Shown piece by piece: positions 28,090 through 36,580 of a stretch of DNA of 56,503 bases. Made by a program: the position numbers and the translations under genes. Every line of letters begins with the position of its first letter. Positions within the stretch are counted from its first letter, which is position 1. Source of the DNA: Opitutales bacterium (GTDB lineage Bacteria; Verrucomicrobiota; Verrucomicrobiia; Opitutales; UBA2987); the NCBI GenBank assembly GCA_021772515.1, contig JAJFLU010000059.1, positions 1 to 56,503 on the forward strand, read 5' to 3'. The notes below the pieces were generated by a model. It was not told the DNA's origin. It did no database searches and worked only from the letters and a program-made list of their open reading frames with translations.

Positions 28090-29262
28090 TCAGAAGGGAG
28101 CGCTTATGTCCGTAACGGGCTCCCCTCGAACTTTGGAGAGGTGGGCTTTAACCTCATCCAGAATGTCATTCAAGTCTCTGTGATCGCCTTCCAGCAAATA
28201 TTCAGTCCAACGCTTACCGTAGCGAACATGGTTGATTTCATCGGACCAATCCTGATCCGCGAAGAGCAAACTGCGCTTATCACCAGACTTACTATATTCT
28301 TGCCAGCGCTTGCTTTTGCGAGGCATGAAGTACGCTTCAAGGCCAGTAGTCAGGTAGGCGATTCGGTGCAGGATGGGGAGTCCTTGCGATTGATCAAAGA
28401 GGATTGGATTGACGCGGTCGGGCTCATGTCCGAGTTCCCGTAATCGAACGCATCCAAACTCGCTGTGGCGTGCTTCATCCCAGAAATGGCGGCTAAAGTC
28501 CGCCAACATCGCCCAGGGATAACTCCCATCGGAGGCATCGTAGAGGACGCTCGCCACTAATGCGGCGGCAAAAAATTCGTTGAAAAATACCTTAAATTGT
28601 TCGATGACTGCCTCGTTGATATCCAGTGCCTGCCTCTGTTCATAGGACTGCAATGGGCCGACTTGAATACGCTCATCGAAGAGGATTCGGTTGGGACGTT
28701 CAAATGGTGTATCTATGGGCGACAAGGGGCGCTCTCCACGCTCTTCGTGCCCGTGAATACCGCCAATGTAGCCCATGAAGTTTTTCAGGTAGGTTATCCA
28801 GCCCAGATTCTCCCATTCCATACCAAGTGAATCGAACCAGGCCTGCTGGATCTTCAGATCGTTCAAAACCCGCGTGAAAAGGCGTGCTTCGTTGGCGTTT
28901 CCAGAGGCATCTATTTTCTCCAGATCTTCCTTCATGGCTTCGATCAGTTTTCGTTGAAAGACTCCATAATAACCCGCAAGAAAAGTTCCGTCTGAGGGAG
29001 CTGACAATACCGCCTCGCAAATTTCGCTTAATTCCGGCCGGATGCTTGCATGGGCATTGCCTCCCCGCATTTCTCCAAGCCGGGAATAATACCAACTGAC
29101 ATGCTCCGATGTCTCATAGAGATGATAAGCCAGTTTATACTTATATTCATAATTCTCCAATCGGAGAAACCAGCCTGAAAGGATTTTAATGCTTCGACAC
29201 CCCAAGTAGCTGTAATTACGAAGACGTTCCGCAGTTTCTTGAATACCGATTCCTTTAATCAT
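28090..29262 (-). CDS. Ferritin-like DUF455-type protein
   Basis: A 390-residue helical protein related to the DUF455/ferritin-like group. Two metal-type helices are visible: DEARHSEFG (about residue 264) and DEINHVRYG (about 345), each with the acid/ExxH spacing of di-iron four-helix bundles. No function is established for this family that I can state. It lies 125 bases downstream of the TonB receptor gene on the same strand, but a strong terminator sits between them, so separate or attenuated expression is likely. It converges with the six-gene operon at a 13-base gap. An iron-linked oxidation of a sugar or protein partner is possible but speculative. Confidence 0.7.
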   Translation of the reverse strand: MIKGIGIQETAERLRNYSYLGCRSIKILSGWFLRLENYEYKYKLAYHLYETSEHVSWYYSRLGEMRGGNAHASIRPELSEICEAVLSAPSDGTFLAGYYGVFQRKLIEAMKEDLEKIDASGNANEARLFTRVLNDLKIQQAWFDSLGMEWENLGWITYLKNFMGYIGGIHGHEERGERPLSPIDTPFERPNRILFDERIQVGPLQSYEQRQALDINEAVIEQFKVFFNEFFAAALVASVLYDASDGSYPWAMLADFSRHFWDEARHSEFGCVRLRELGHEPDRVNPILFDQSQGLPILHRIAYLTTGLEAYFMPRKSKRWQEYSKSGDKRSLLFADQDWSDEINHVRYGKRWTEYLLEGDHRDLNDILDEVKAHLSKVRGEPVTDISAPF

Positions 29263-29324
29263 ATCAGTAATACGGGTTTGAGGTTAAATGGAACGATGAA
29301 AAATCCTTAGCCCTGTAAGATCAG

Positions 29325-29360
29325 ATAAAAGAACCGGCCCCTTTTAATAGGAGCCGGTTC
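29325..29360 (-). terminator. Rho-independent terminator after the TonB receptor gene
   Basis: On the minus strand an 11-bp stem with one mismatch (GAACCGGCTCC with GGGGCCGGTTC) and an 8-base loop is followed by TTTTATCT. It sits 28 bases after the receptor stop codon and is the clearest terminator in the window. Confidence 0.85.
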
Positions 29361-29387
29361 GAATTAAGAACTTGAAAAGCTAACGAC

Positions 29388-32300
29388 TTAAAAGTTGATG
29401 CTAGCCGATAGTGAGAATAGTCGGCCCTCAGTGATGCGAAATGTCCGGCTATTGTCCGGATTGGCATATACTGGGACCAAACCTTTGTGGTTGGTAATGT
29501 CGCGCACATAAACCTGGAATGAGGTATTGCGACCGAATATCTTGGTATCCCAACTGACAAATATATCGGCGTAGGTCTCTTTGCCCCCGAAGTAGGGATT
29601 ATCGATATCGAAGACAGTGTCGCCGAATTCATTTTGTATAACGGGAAATCCAACCCCAACTTTGCCTTCATGGCGTAAACTGCCACCTAGTGCGAAGTGA
29701 CTGATCCAATCAGAGTTTTGGAAGAGGTTTGGGAATTCATATCTGGAGGTAGCGGTAAAACGCCATTCACGCTGCTCTATGGATGGAGAGCCATCCTGTG
29801 ATTGGGCCCGTGTTAAATTGTCACCAATGAGGCTTTGAGCTCTTTCGGCAAGTGTTTCCAGTGTAATTGGGTCAATGACGTAAGCCTGTGCCAAGGAGCT
29901 ATCGATCCAGTTGGGTTTGACAAAATCGGTGAAAAATTCTTCCACTGCGCTATAGGTGTTATCGGTCACAGTTTGCTGGCGTGTAATTTTAATCAAGTTA
30001 GTCCAATTTCGGGTAGGATTAAACAAAATTTCGATTTCCACGCCCTTGGAGACGAAGTCTTGGGTACCCACACGGCTGGGATTTGGACTGGACGTGGCTT
30101 CTCCGTTAGCGAAGTCGAATATCACACCGTGAAGATCAATTACAGCCTGAGAAGGCAAAACGGCTCTCACTTCGGCCTCGGTGAATCCTGCGTTTTCCGG
30201 AATATCAAATTGCCTTGCAAGGTTGAGCATGATACCTTCGGGGGCAGCTATAGCACCATTTTGGATTGAATTATTGAGGACACCGGTTTCAAACCAATTT
30301 ACGTTGGCAATGAGTTTTTGATTTAAAGCGACTACAGTAAAACCGACTTCTTCCGTCGACCCTGTCACTGCGGCGATGGGTCGGTTGAGGGAATCTACGC
30401 GCCCTGAAGTGGGGGAAAAGTTCTGTGCCTTGCCGTAATGGAAGTCAAACTCAAGGCCAGCGGGAAGCCTTTCTTTAATGAAATTCGGTGTGTGGACAAC
30501 AATTCCCCAAGTTGTGTTTTCACTGTCAAAAACCGAATTTGGGGCAGCGCTTGAATCAATTAGGAAATTAGGATCATTAAGATTCTCCCGTCGTGTGAAT
30601 TCCGATAGAGAGGGTGCACTTGAACTCCAGGACTGTTGATTGTCCTTTCTCCAGGCCCCTTGAAAAACAACCATTTCATCCCAAAAGTAGAATATGCCGT
30701 TCAATACAGTAGACTCGATTTCTTGTCTTGACTTGCTGGCGAAGAAAGTCGCTGGCACACCATTATTATCGAGAATAGTATTCAGACCCAAGACTTGTTC
30801 CTGATACATATTCTCTGCCATATTCCACAATACAAAATTGAAAGAATCCGGAACCACTTGAGACCCGTTGACGGGCTGGATATCGGCACCTCTCAGATCA
30901 TCGAGGCTATTGAGATCGGTAATCAAAGTGCCGGCGGGAAGCCCCGGCGCGGCCAAAACATGATATTGTCCAATGCGGAATGCATTCACATTTATTTGAG
31001 CGGCAGTTCCACCGGGATTTAGGTTGTCCACTACATCGGAAATGGTTGGAGTATCCCGGGAAAATAGCTGATACCCGGACGAGTTCCTGCGCTGATATAC
31101 ACCTGTAAATTCGAGACGACCCAAAAGCTTCTCTAAGAAAGAATCCTCAGAAAATATATCCGAAGCCCGTAATTCTGCGAAACCGGTGATGCGCCAGGAA
31201 TCGCGTCGGTTGAAGCTGATGCCGTTTTCCGCACGGCTGGCCACGACGATCTGGCCAAACCCCGGGTTCGGAATGACTTCTCCGCCGAGGGTGGGCTCAG
31301 TCGTGCCGAGAAATGTATTGAAGTCCAGAATGAGCGCTTCGCCAGCCGGATCACCGCGTAGCTGGTTTAATTGTCCTTCATCGAACGACTCGTCGTGATA
31401 GGCAAATTCTATGCCCATGCGGTCATTAAAGAAAGTCTTCTCAACAGAAAAAACTATATCGTTAAAATTGGAAAACTGGGTGCTAGTCCCGCCATCCAGC
31501 AGGTGCTCACGATAGTCATAAATACTACGGTCGAGAATCTGTGGTCCAGTGTTCTGATCATAAAAGCCACCGCTGCCCGGAAAGAGTGGCGTTCCATCTG
31601 GATCGATACCTTCTAATCGACGGATCACATTTTCCGGGCGAAGGCCGACCATGTGTCGGTTTATATTACCACTGGGAAGTGAATCGTCCACATCGGAGGC
31701 TGGTAAAAAAGTGCGGTATGAAGGATTACTGGGTTCGCTGCTGTTTGGGTCTAACCACATAAGAGTGGGACCGGCCGTGCCGCCGATAATCTGTGACAAA
31801 CGGGAATTAGGGTAATCTACACCTTGCAGCGTTGTCGTGCCACTTCGCCATATGCCTGCCTGTAGTGGGTCCGTCAAGATAGGTTTGCCCACATCAAACC
31901 AAACCGAAATCAAGTCGGCAGGGGGCAGAGTTCGTGGTTTGGCCGACATAGCATCGCCTTTTTCCCAGCCGAGGCGAACCCTGAAGGACTTGATCGGCTC
32001 CCACAGAACATTGGCATAAATTCTTTGCTCGTCGGCAAAAGCCTCTTTTTGCTCAAAACCCTCATCATTGCGCATGGCAGCAATAACAACGGACAGCTTG
32101 TCTTTGATTATCTCCTTGTTGTAGCGGACTTCTACCCGGTGACTACCATATTGCTCATAGCGATATTTCAAACGACCATAATCCCTCATTTGAGCCTTGA
32201 GCAGGTTGTTGTTAACCACCCCACCAGGGCTGCCCAGACCAAAAAGGACGGAATTGGCACCTCGTGAAACCGTGACACGGTCGCTGTTAAAGGTGTCGAA

Positions 32301-32780
32301 GGGAATCAAGGTGATGAAGAAGTCACGGGTTAAATCAGCATCGGCAAGACCACGCACACGGGTTATACCACCCGTATTATTGTCACGGGCCAGTTCGCCA
32401 ATGACGGTGCCAGCTCCAAATCCCTGACTACCGGAAAAGTTACCAGTCAGACCGCTGACCTCGGTGTTTCCCTGATAAAGAAGGACATCGGAAAGTTGGG
32501 TCGAATTAGTATCCTTCATAAATGCCTCGGTAATGATAGATATCGAAGCGGAAAGATCGCGAATATTGGTTTTGATCTTCGAGCCGGCCAAAGTACTGGT
32601 CGCACTATAGCCGGTATCTTCACTGCCAAGTACTACGAAGGGAGATAGAGAAATAATATCTTCCTCTTCATTTTCTTCGTCTTCGGGCAGCACGACTTCG
32701 GTTTCCTGTGAATAGAGATTCGAAACCGCAAACAAGCAGCAGGGTAGCAGAGCCAGTCTAATTAGGTTTTTAAGTTTCAT
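29388..32780 (-). CDS. TonB-dependent outer-membrane receptor
   Basis: A 1130-residue outer-membrane receptor. A signal peptide (MKLKNLIRLALLPCCLFAVSNLYSQ) is followed by an acidic linker with a TonB-box-like segment (DIISLSPFVVLGSED). The plug domain then reads GYSATSTLAGSKIKTNIRDL...ISIITEAFMKD...VTVSRGANSVLFGLGSPGGVVN. A long beta-barrel ends in a terminal phenylalanine (LFSLSASINF), as required for barrel insertion. This plug signature is typical of the large receptors of Verrucomicrobiota. No SusD partner is present, in keeping with that phylum. It probably imports oligosaccharides of the locus substrate using TonB energy, though siderophore-type ligands cannot be excluded. Its transcript ends at the terminator at 29325-29360. 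Confidence 0.93.
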   Translation of the reverse strand: MKLKNLIRLALLPCCLFAVSNLYSQETEVVLPEDEENEEEDIISLSPFVVLGSEDTGYSATSTLAGSKIKTNIRDLSASISIITEAFMKDTNSTQLSDVLLYQGNTEVSGLTGNFSGSQGFGAGTVIGELARDNNTGGITRVRGLADADLTRDFFITLIPFDTFNSDRVTVSRGANSVLFGLGSPGGVVNNNLLKAQMRDYGRLKYRYEQYGSHRVEVRYNKEIIKDKLSVVIAAMRNDEGFEQKEAFADEQRIYANVLWEPIKSFRVRLGWEKGDAMSAKPRTLPPADLISVWFDVGKPILTDPLQAGIWRSGTTTLQGVDYPNSRLSQIIGGTAGPTLMWLDPNSSEPSNPSYRTFLPASDVDDSLPSGNINRHMVGLRPENVIRRLEGIDPDGTPLFPGSGGFYDQNTGPQILDRSIYDYREHLLDGGTSTQFSNFNDIVFSVEKTFFNDRMGIEFAYHDESFDEGQLNQLRGDPAGEALILDFNTFLGTTEPTLGGEVIPNPGFGQIVVASRAENGISFNRRDSWRITGFAELRASDIFSEDSFLEKLLGRLEFTGVYQRRNSSGYQLFSRDTPTISDVVDNLNPGGTAAQINVNAFRIGQYHVLAAPGLPAGTLITDLNSLDDLRGADIQPVNGSQVVPDSFNFVLWNMAENMYQEQVLGLNTILDNNGVPATFFASKSRQEIESTVLNGIFYFWDEMVVFQGAWRKDNQQSWSSSAPSLSEFTRRENLNDPNFLIDSSAAPNSVFDSENTTWGIVVHTPNFIKERLPAGLEFDFHYGKAQNFSPTSGRVDSLNRPIAAVTGSTEEVGFTVVALNQKLIANVNWFETGVLNNSIQNGAIAAPEGIMLNLARQFDIPENAGFTEAEVRAVLPSQAVIDLHGVIFDFANGEATSSPNPSRVGTQDFVSKGVEIEILFNPTRNWTNLIKITRQQTVTDNTYSAVEEFFTDFVKPNWIDSSLAQAYVIDPITLETLAERAQSLIGDNLTRAQSQDGSPSIEQREWRFTATSRYEFPNLFQNSDWISHFALGGSLRHEGKVGVGFPVIQNEFGDTVFDIDNPYFGGKETYADIFVSWDTKIFGRNTSFQVYVRDITNHKGLVPVYANPDNSRTFRITEGRLFSLSASINF

Positions 32781-33195
32781 GGATCGTATTTAATTATAGG
32801 GTTAGGGAAGTAGGTTGGCATTCATTCTGCATGAAAATGTGCGACAGGGGGTGACGCCCATAGCATGTCCAATGAATTGAGGGTTGGCAGCGGTAGGATT
32901 CATCTTCAACCTTCGCCCATTGATCGACACGAAGGGATGAAACTTACCATCGTTAAGTTCTTTTTTTTGCACGACCACCATTGAAATGGTATTTAGCCGA
33001 TTCAATCTACTCCATTCCTGTCTTACAGTAAAGACCAACGCTTTTGCACCTACATTGAGAATTATGCTTCTAGCCCTTCCACCACGCAATATTCCCACTA
33101 AAACCCTGTATATATAATAGTATGCAGCAGTAGTGGTTTACGGTATACTTTCATAATCTTTCATCAACCGACTGTAATCCTTATAGATACCAGCA
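32781..33195. other. Divergent intergenic region, TonB receptor / MetE-like gene
   Basis: This 415-base spacer contains no gene I would support; a 98-codon frame on the minus strand lacks family features. It holds an AT-rich inverted repeat, AACTTA...TAAGTT at 32941-32959, followed on the plus strand by a run of seven T, which may be a weak hairpin. Candidate operator C lies at 33137-33147. The receptor has an unusually long leader region if transcription starts near operator C. Confidence 0.4.
33137..33147 (-). promoter_or_regulatory. Candidate operator C, TATACCGTAAA
   Basis: One mismatch to TTTACCGTAAA and identical in all 11 bases to site D at 38868. It lies 49 bases before the plus-strand start at 33196 and 357 bases before the TonB receptor start. 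Confidence 0.5.
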
Positions 33196-34224
33196 ATGCT
33201 AGAACTCCCAACTACTCCTCGCATCCTCACTACAACGGTGGGTTCTTACCCAGTGCCAGACTGGCTGGCTGCCCTCCCGAGTGAGCAGGCTATTATCGAC
33301 GCCACTCAAGTAATTTTCTCAACCCAGCGCCTATCCGGCATAGATCTTCCCACCGATGGTGAGCTGTATCGATTTGACGTCAATCATCCTGACACCAACG
33401 GGATGATCGATTATTTTACGAGCAGGCTAGGCGGTATTTCCCACAAGGTCGGCAGGTCGTTGAGCGAGGCTTTTTCCGTCGAGAAGCATATGCAGTTTCG
33501 CGCGAAACCAGCCGGAGTCGTCGATACCGCAATTGGAGAAGGTTCTCTCAATTTGATGGAGGACTGCGCTCGGGCCGCCTCTGTAGCCGGAGGCCAATTT
33601 AAATTCACCCTTACCAGTCCCTATATGCTGGCCCGCACTCTATTGGATCGCCATTATGGGAACTTCGAGGAATTGACGCTGGCGATAGCCGATGTACTGG
33701 CCGAGCAGGTTGTCGATCTGCCGTGTAATTGCGTGCAAGTGGACGAGGCTAACATACCTGGAAAGCCGGAACACGGACCTCTCGCTCAAGAAGCGATTAA
33801 CCGAATTTTGGATAAAATTTCCGATAGAGAAAGGGCAGTGCATCTGTGCTTTGGAAATTATGGCGGCCAGACCATTCAAAAGGGCCTGTGGCAAACATTA
33901 ATCGATTTTTTAAATGGCTTGAGAGTTGATCATTTGGTGCTGGAGATGGCCCACAGGCCCGAAGAGGATCTTGCGGCTTTAAAAGAAATCGATCCCTCGA
34001 TCAAGCTTGGTATCGGGGTAGTCGATGTTAAAATAAACCATGTTGAAACTGCCGAGGAAATCGCCCGACGCCTGGAATTAATAGAGAAAACGGTCGGTGA
34101 AGGTCGCGTGCGATTTATCCACCCGGATTGCGGATTTTGGATGCTGAAGCGCTCCATCGCCGATCGTAAAATCGCCGCCCTTGCCGCAGGGAGAAATCTC
34201 TACCTGGGAATAGACGATAAATAA
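33196..34224 (+). CDS. Stand-alone MetE C-terminal-domain-like zinc protein
   Basis: A 342-residue TIM barrel of the cobalamin-independent methionine synthase C-terminal/UROD-like family, about half the length of true MetE and lacking its N-terminal barrel. The zinc ligand set is complete: H216 and C218 (HLCFG), E250 (VLEMAHR) and C312 (HPDCGFW). VQVDEANIPG corresponds to the substrate loop. Such core proteins move a methyl group to a thiol or carry out related zinc-thiol chemistry. It sits ten bases before a Gfo/Idh gene, followed by the LacI regulator, with operator C upstream, so it seems to belong to the sugar regulon. A role in handling O-methylated sugars is a speculation; a methionine-related role cannot be excluded. 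Confidence 0.8.
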   Translation: MLELPTTPRILTTTVGSYPVPDWLAALPSEQAIIDATQVIFSTQRLSGIDLPTDGELYRFDVNHPDTNGMIDYFTSRLGGISHKVGRSLSEAFSVEKHMQFRAKPAGVVDTAIGEGSLNLMEDCARAASVAGGQFKFTLTSPYMLARTLLDRHYGNFEELTLAIADVLAEQVVDLPCNCVQVDEANIPGKPEHGPLAQEAINRILDKISDRERAVHLCFGNYGGQTIQKGLWQTLIDFLNGLRVDHLVLEMAHRPEEDLAALKEIDPSIKLGIGVVDVKINHVETAEEIARRLELIEKTVGEGRVRFIHPDCGFWMLKRSIADRKIAALAAGRNLYLGIDDK

Positions 34225-34234
34225 TGGGATTTTG

Positions 34235-35245
34235 ATGGAATCACCAAAAAAACTTATTCGGACCGCCATTATCGGCTATGGTGAAAGTGGGCGCTTATCC
34301 CATGCCTACGGACTTGGCACCATTCCGGAATTCGAGATTACAGCCGTCTGCGATGTTTCCGAGGAGAGAGGCCAAGAGGCGTCAAAAGAGCATGGGTGTG
34401 CAATCTACACCGATCACCATGAAATGCTTCAGGCAGAAGAACTCGATCTGGTCAGTATCGTCACCCGTTCGGACACCCATTGCGCCATGACCTGTGATTG
34501 CCTGCAAGCCGGTGTCCACACTTTGGTGACCAAGCCGTGGGCCCTCAATACCGCGGAAGCTGATAAAATCATGGCGGCGTATCGTTCCAGCGGGAAACAT
34601 CTTTTCCCCTGGGTGCCAATGTATTGGGCTCCCGACTTTGTGCGAATTAGTCAGTTGATTGAAGCCAATTCAATAGGCGAAGTTTTTCTTATTCGTCGCT
34701 ACATTACAGATTTTTGGCGACGGGATAGCTGGCAAACTGAACGGTGCTACGGCGGAGGCTATTTACTCAATTGGGGAATGCATATCGTGCAGCCAGTTCT
34801 CGCATTGGCGGGTAGTAGAGTTCGAAGGGTCTATGGCCAACTTCAGAGGGTGATCAATCCTGGGGATGCCGATGATAATTTTATCGCTGTGCTGGAGTTC
34901 GACAACGGCGTGCGTGGTGTGGCCGAATTTACCGAGGCAATCGAAGGGCTTCCGATGTTTATGGTGCAAGGCAAGCTAGGGTTGATTCGTTCCGACGAAA
35001 ATGAAGTCGTTCTCGTCCAAAAAGATCCGTCCGGTTCTGAGGAAGCCAAACGCACCGTATATCCAATTCAGGGAAAAATTTTTGGGGATGAGGCCGATAT
35101 TTATAGGGATGTTGCCCGAACCATGTTAAAAAACGAACCGTTTCGAGTGTCCCCTGAAACCGCCTATTATGGTACTCAAGTGCTGGATGCCGTGCTGGCT
35201 TCACACAAAACCCGACAATGCATCAACATTCCCAAATCGTCCTAG
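34235..35245 (+). CDS. Gfo/Idh/MocA-family oxidoreductase with TKP in place of EKP
   Basis: A 336-residue NAD(P)-dependent dehydrogenase starting at ATG 34235; an in-frame TTG directly before it is not needed. The Rossmann motif is IIGYGESGRLSHAYG. The usual EKP motif reads LVTKPWAL, so the acidic residue is replaced by threonine while the key lysine and proline remain. The C-terminal domain carries GGGYLLNWGMHIVQPVLALAG with the family histidine. It lies ten bases after the MetE-like gene and is probably co-transcribed with it. Substrate unknown; the TKP change may alter cofactor handling. Confidence 0.85.
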   Translation: MESPKKLIRTAIIGYGESGRLSHAYGLGTIPEFEITAVCDVSEERGQEASKEHGCAIYTDHHEMLQAEELDLVSIVTRSDTHCAMTCDCLQAGVHTLVTKPWALNTAEADKIMAAYRSSGKHLFPWVPMYWAPDFVRISQLIEANSIGEVFLIRRYITDFWRRDSWQTERCYGGGYLLNWGMHIVQPVLALAGSRVRRVYGQLQRVINPGDADDNFIAVLEFDNGVRGVAEFTEAIEGLPMFMVQGKLGLIRSDENEVVLVQKDPSGSEEAKRTVYPIQGKIFGDEADIYRDVARTMLKNEPFRVSPETAYYGTQVLDAVLASHKTRQCINIPKSS

Positions 35246-35276
35246 GGGAAAGCTGAAAAATGGCAGAAAATATACC

Positions 35277-35294
35277 TCATAAATATGTTTATGA
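35277..35294. repeat. AT-rich inverted repeat upstream of the LacI regulator gene
   Basis: Perfect 7-bp arms TCATAAA and TTTATGA around a 4-base centre TATG, placed 32 bases after the Gfo/Idh stop and about 210 bases before the regulator start. It could be a protein-binding site or a weak hairpin without a T run. Confidence 0.3.
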
Positions 35295-35503
35295 TAACAA
35301 TGACCGCTGTATTGCCGAATTTCATATAATGAAGCCAAGGGCCAAGGAATTTCTACATTTTTCAGTGTACCTGTATCTTTCTCTATTCGCACCGGTTTCC
35401 TCAGCCCTTGACATAGCGGGGAGAATGGAAAATACTGATATGTCCCACAATGGTTTCAAATTACTTTAATTTATTGAGTTTCACCTAGGATACTCCAAAA
35501 ATT

Positions 35504-36553
35504 ATGAATGATAAACGCCCCTCATGTAAAACCATAGCACAGGTTGCGGGAGTCAGTCGCATGACAGTATCCATGGCGCTTCGGGATCACCCCAGAGTTG
35601 CGGAGGAAACCAAAAAACGAATCAAAGAGATCGCGATAAAACAAGGCTATACCCCGGATCCAAATCTCATTGAGTTGATGCGGTATCTTCGAAAACGAGA
35701 TATCAGCAAAGATGAGCCTGTTATCGCCCTGTTGAATGGGAAGCACCGACCCCTCAAAGATTTGGACACAGATTCACTATTGGTCCGCAAAGGGGCCATC
35801 GAACGGGCTGAAATGCTGGGCTTCAAAACAGAAGACTTTTGGCTCTGCGAACCGGGTATGCGGCTTGAGCGCACCGTCCAGATTTTGCAGGCACGGGGCA
35901 TAAATGGCATCGTCGTACTCCCGGTAGAAAAGCTAAAAAATGTCTTCTCTCTTCCGCAGGAAAACTTTGTCGGAGTGGCGACCTGCGCGGTGGCGGCCAA
36001 ACTTGGTTTCAATCAGGTGCATCCGCATTTCTACCAGTCGATGCATATAGGTATTCACAATCTGGTTAAAAAAGGATTCAAGCGGATCGGGTTTTGTGTT
36101 ACCGCTGTAGAGGATGAGCGATCAAACCATCTCTACGAGTGCTATCTTGATTGGTATCAGAAAAGCATTCCCGAGGAGGATAGAATTCCTCCATTGACCA
36201 AGGCAGTAATCACTCGCGACGATTTTAAGACATGGGTTGAGAAGCATCGACCCGATGTGGTTTACAGCCCAAATGTGAATCATTATTACTTCCTTCAGGA
36301 TATGGGTATGCGGATTCCTGCGGACATCAGTTTTGCGGCATTGGCCCCTGCCATCGAGGAGGTGGGAGAAATCGCCCAAGTGCAAGTGGGTTACCGAAAA
36401 ATAGGCGCGACTGCCATTGATATCCTCAAAACAAAGTTGGCGCATGAACAGCTCGGGCCCACGGACAATCCAGCCATCACTCTTATCAGGGGTGAATGGC
36501 AAGATGGCTCCAGCGTTGGAAGCCCTGTAAAGAGTAAACTCGGGGTGGCATAA
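35504..36553 (+). CDS. LacI-family transcriptional regulator
   Basis: A 349-residue regulator. The N-terminal helix-turn-helix and hinge are typical (TIAQVAGVSRMTVSMALRDH, followed by KKRIKEIAIKQGYTPDP). The rest is a periplasmic-binding-protein-like sensor domain that would bind a sugar or sugar acid. It is the only specific transcription factor in the catabolic locus, so it is the best candidate to read the TTTACCGTAAA-like sites in the seven divergent promoter regions. No good copy of that site was seen before its own gene, which starts 258 bases after the Gfo/Idh gene and may have its own promoter. The effector is presumably a pathway intermediate. Confidence 0.92.
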   Translation: MNDKRPSCKTIAQVAGVSRMTVSMALRDHPRVAEETKKRIKEIAIKQGYTPDPNLIELMRYLRKRDISKDEPVIALLNGKHRPLKDLDTDSLLVRKGAIERAEMLGFKTEDFWLCEPGMRLERTVQILQARGINGIVVLPVEKLKNVFSLPQENFVGVATCAVAAKLGFNQVHPHFYQSMHIGIHNLVKKGFKRIGFCVTAVEDERSNHLYECYLDWYQKSIPEEDRIPPLTKAVITRDDFKTWVEKHRPDVVYSPNVNHYYFLQDMGMRIPADISFAALAPAIEEVGEIAQVQVGYRKIGATAIDILKTKLAHEQLGPTDNPAITLIRGEWQDGSSVGSPVKSKLGVA

Positions 36554-36580
36554 TATAGGTTTCAGCGAATTGTTGAGTTT

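Noticed and set aside
29388..32780. TonB receptor as part of a SusCD pair
   Set aside because: No SusD-like lipoprotein gene exists next to it or elsewhere in the window.
32802..33098. 98-codon minus-strand frame upstream of the TonB receptor
   Set aside because: It has no start context, family motif or sensible composition and is better explained as leader or intergenic DNA.
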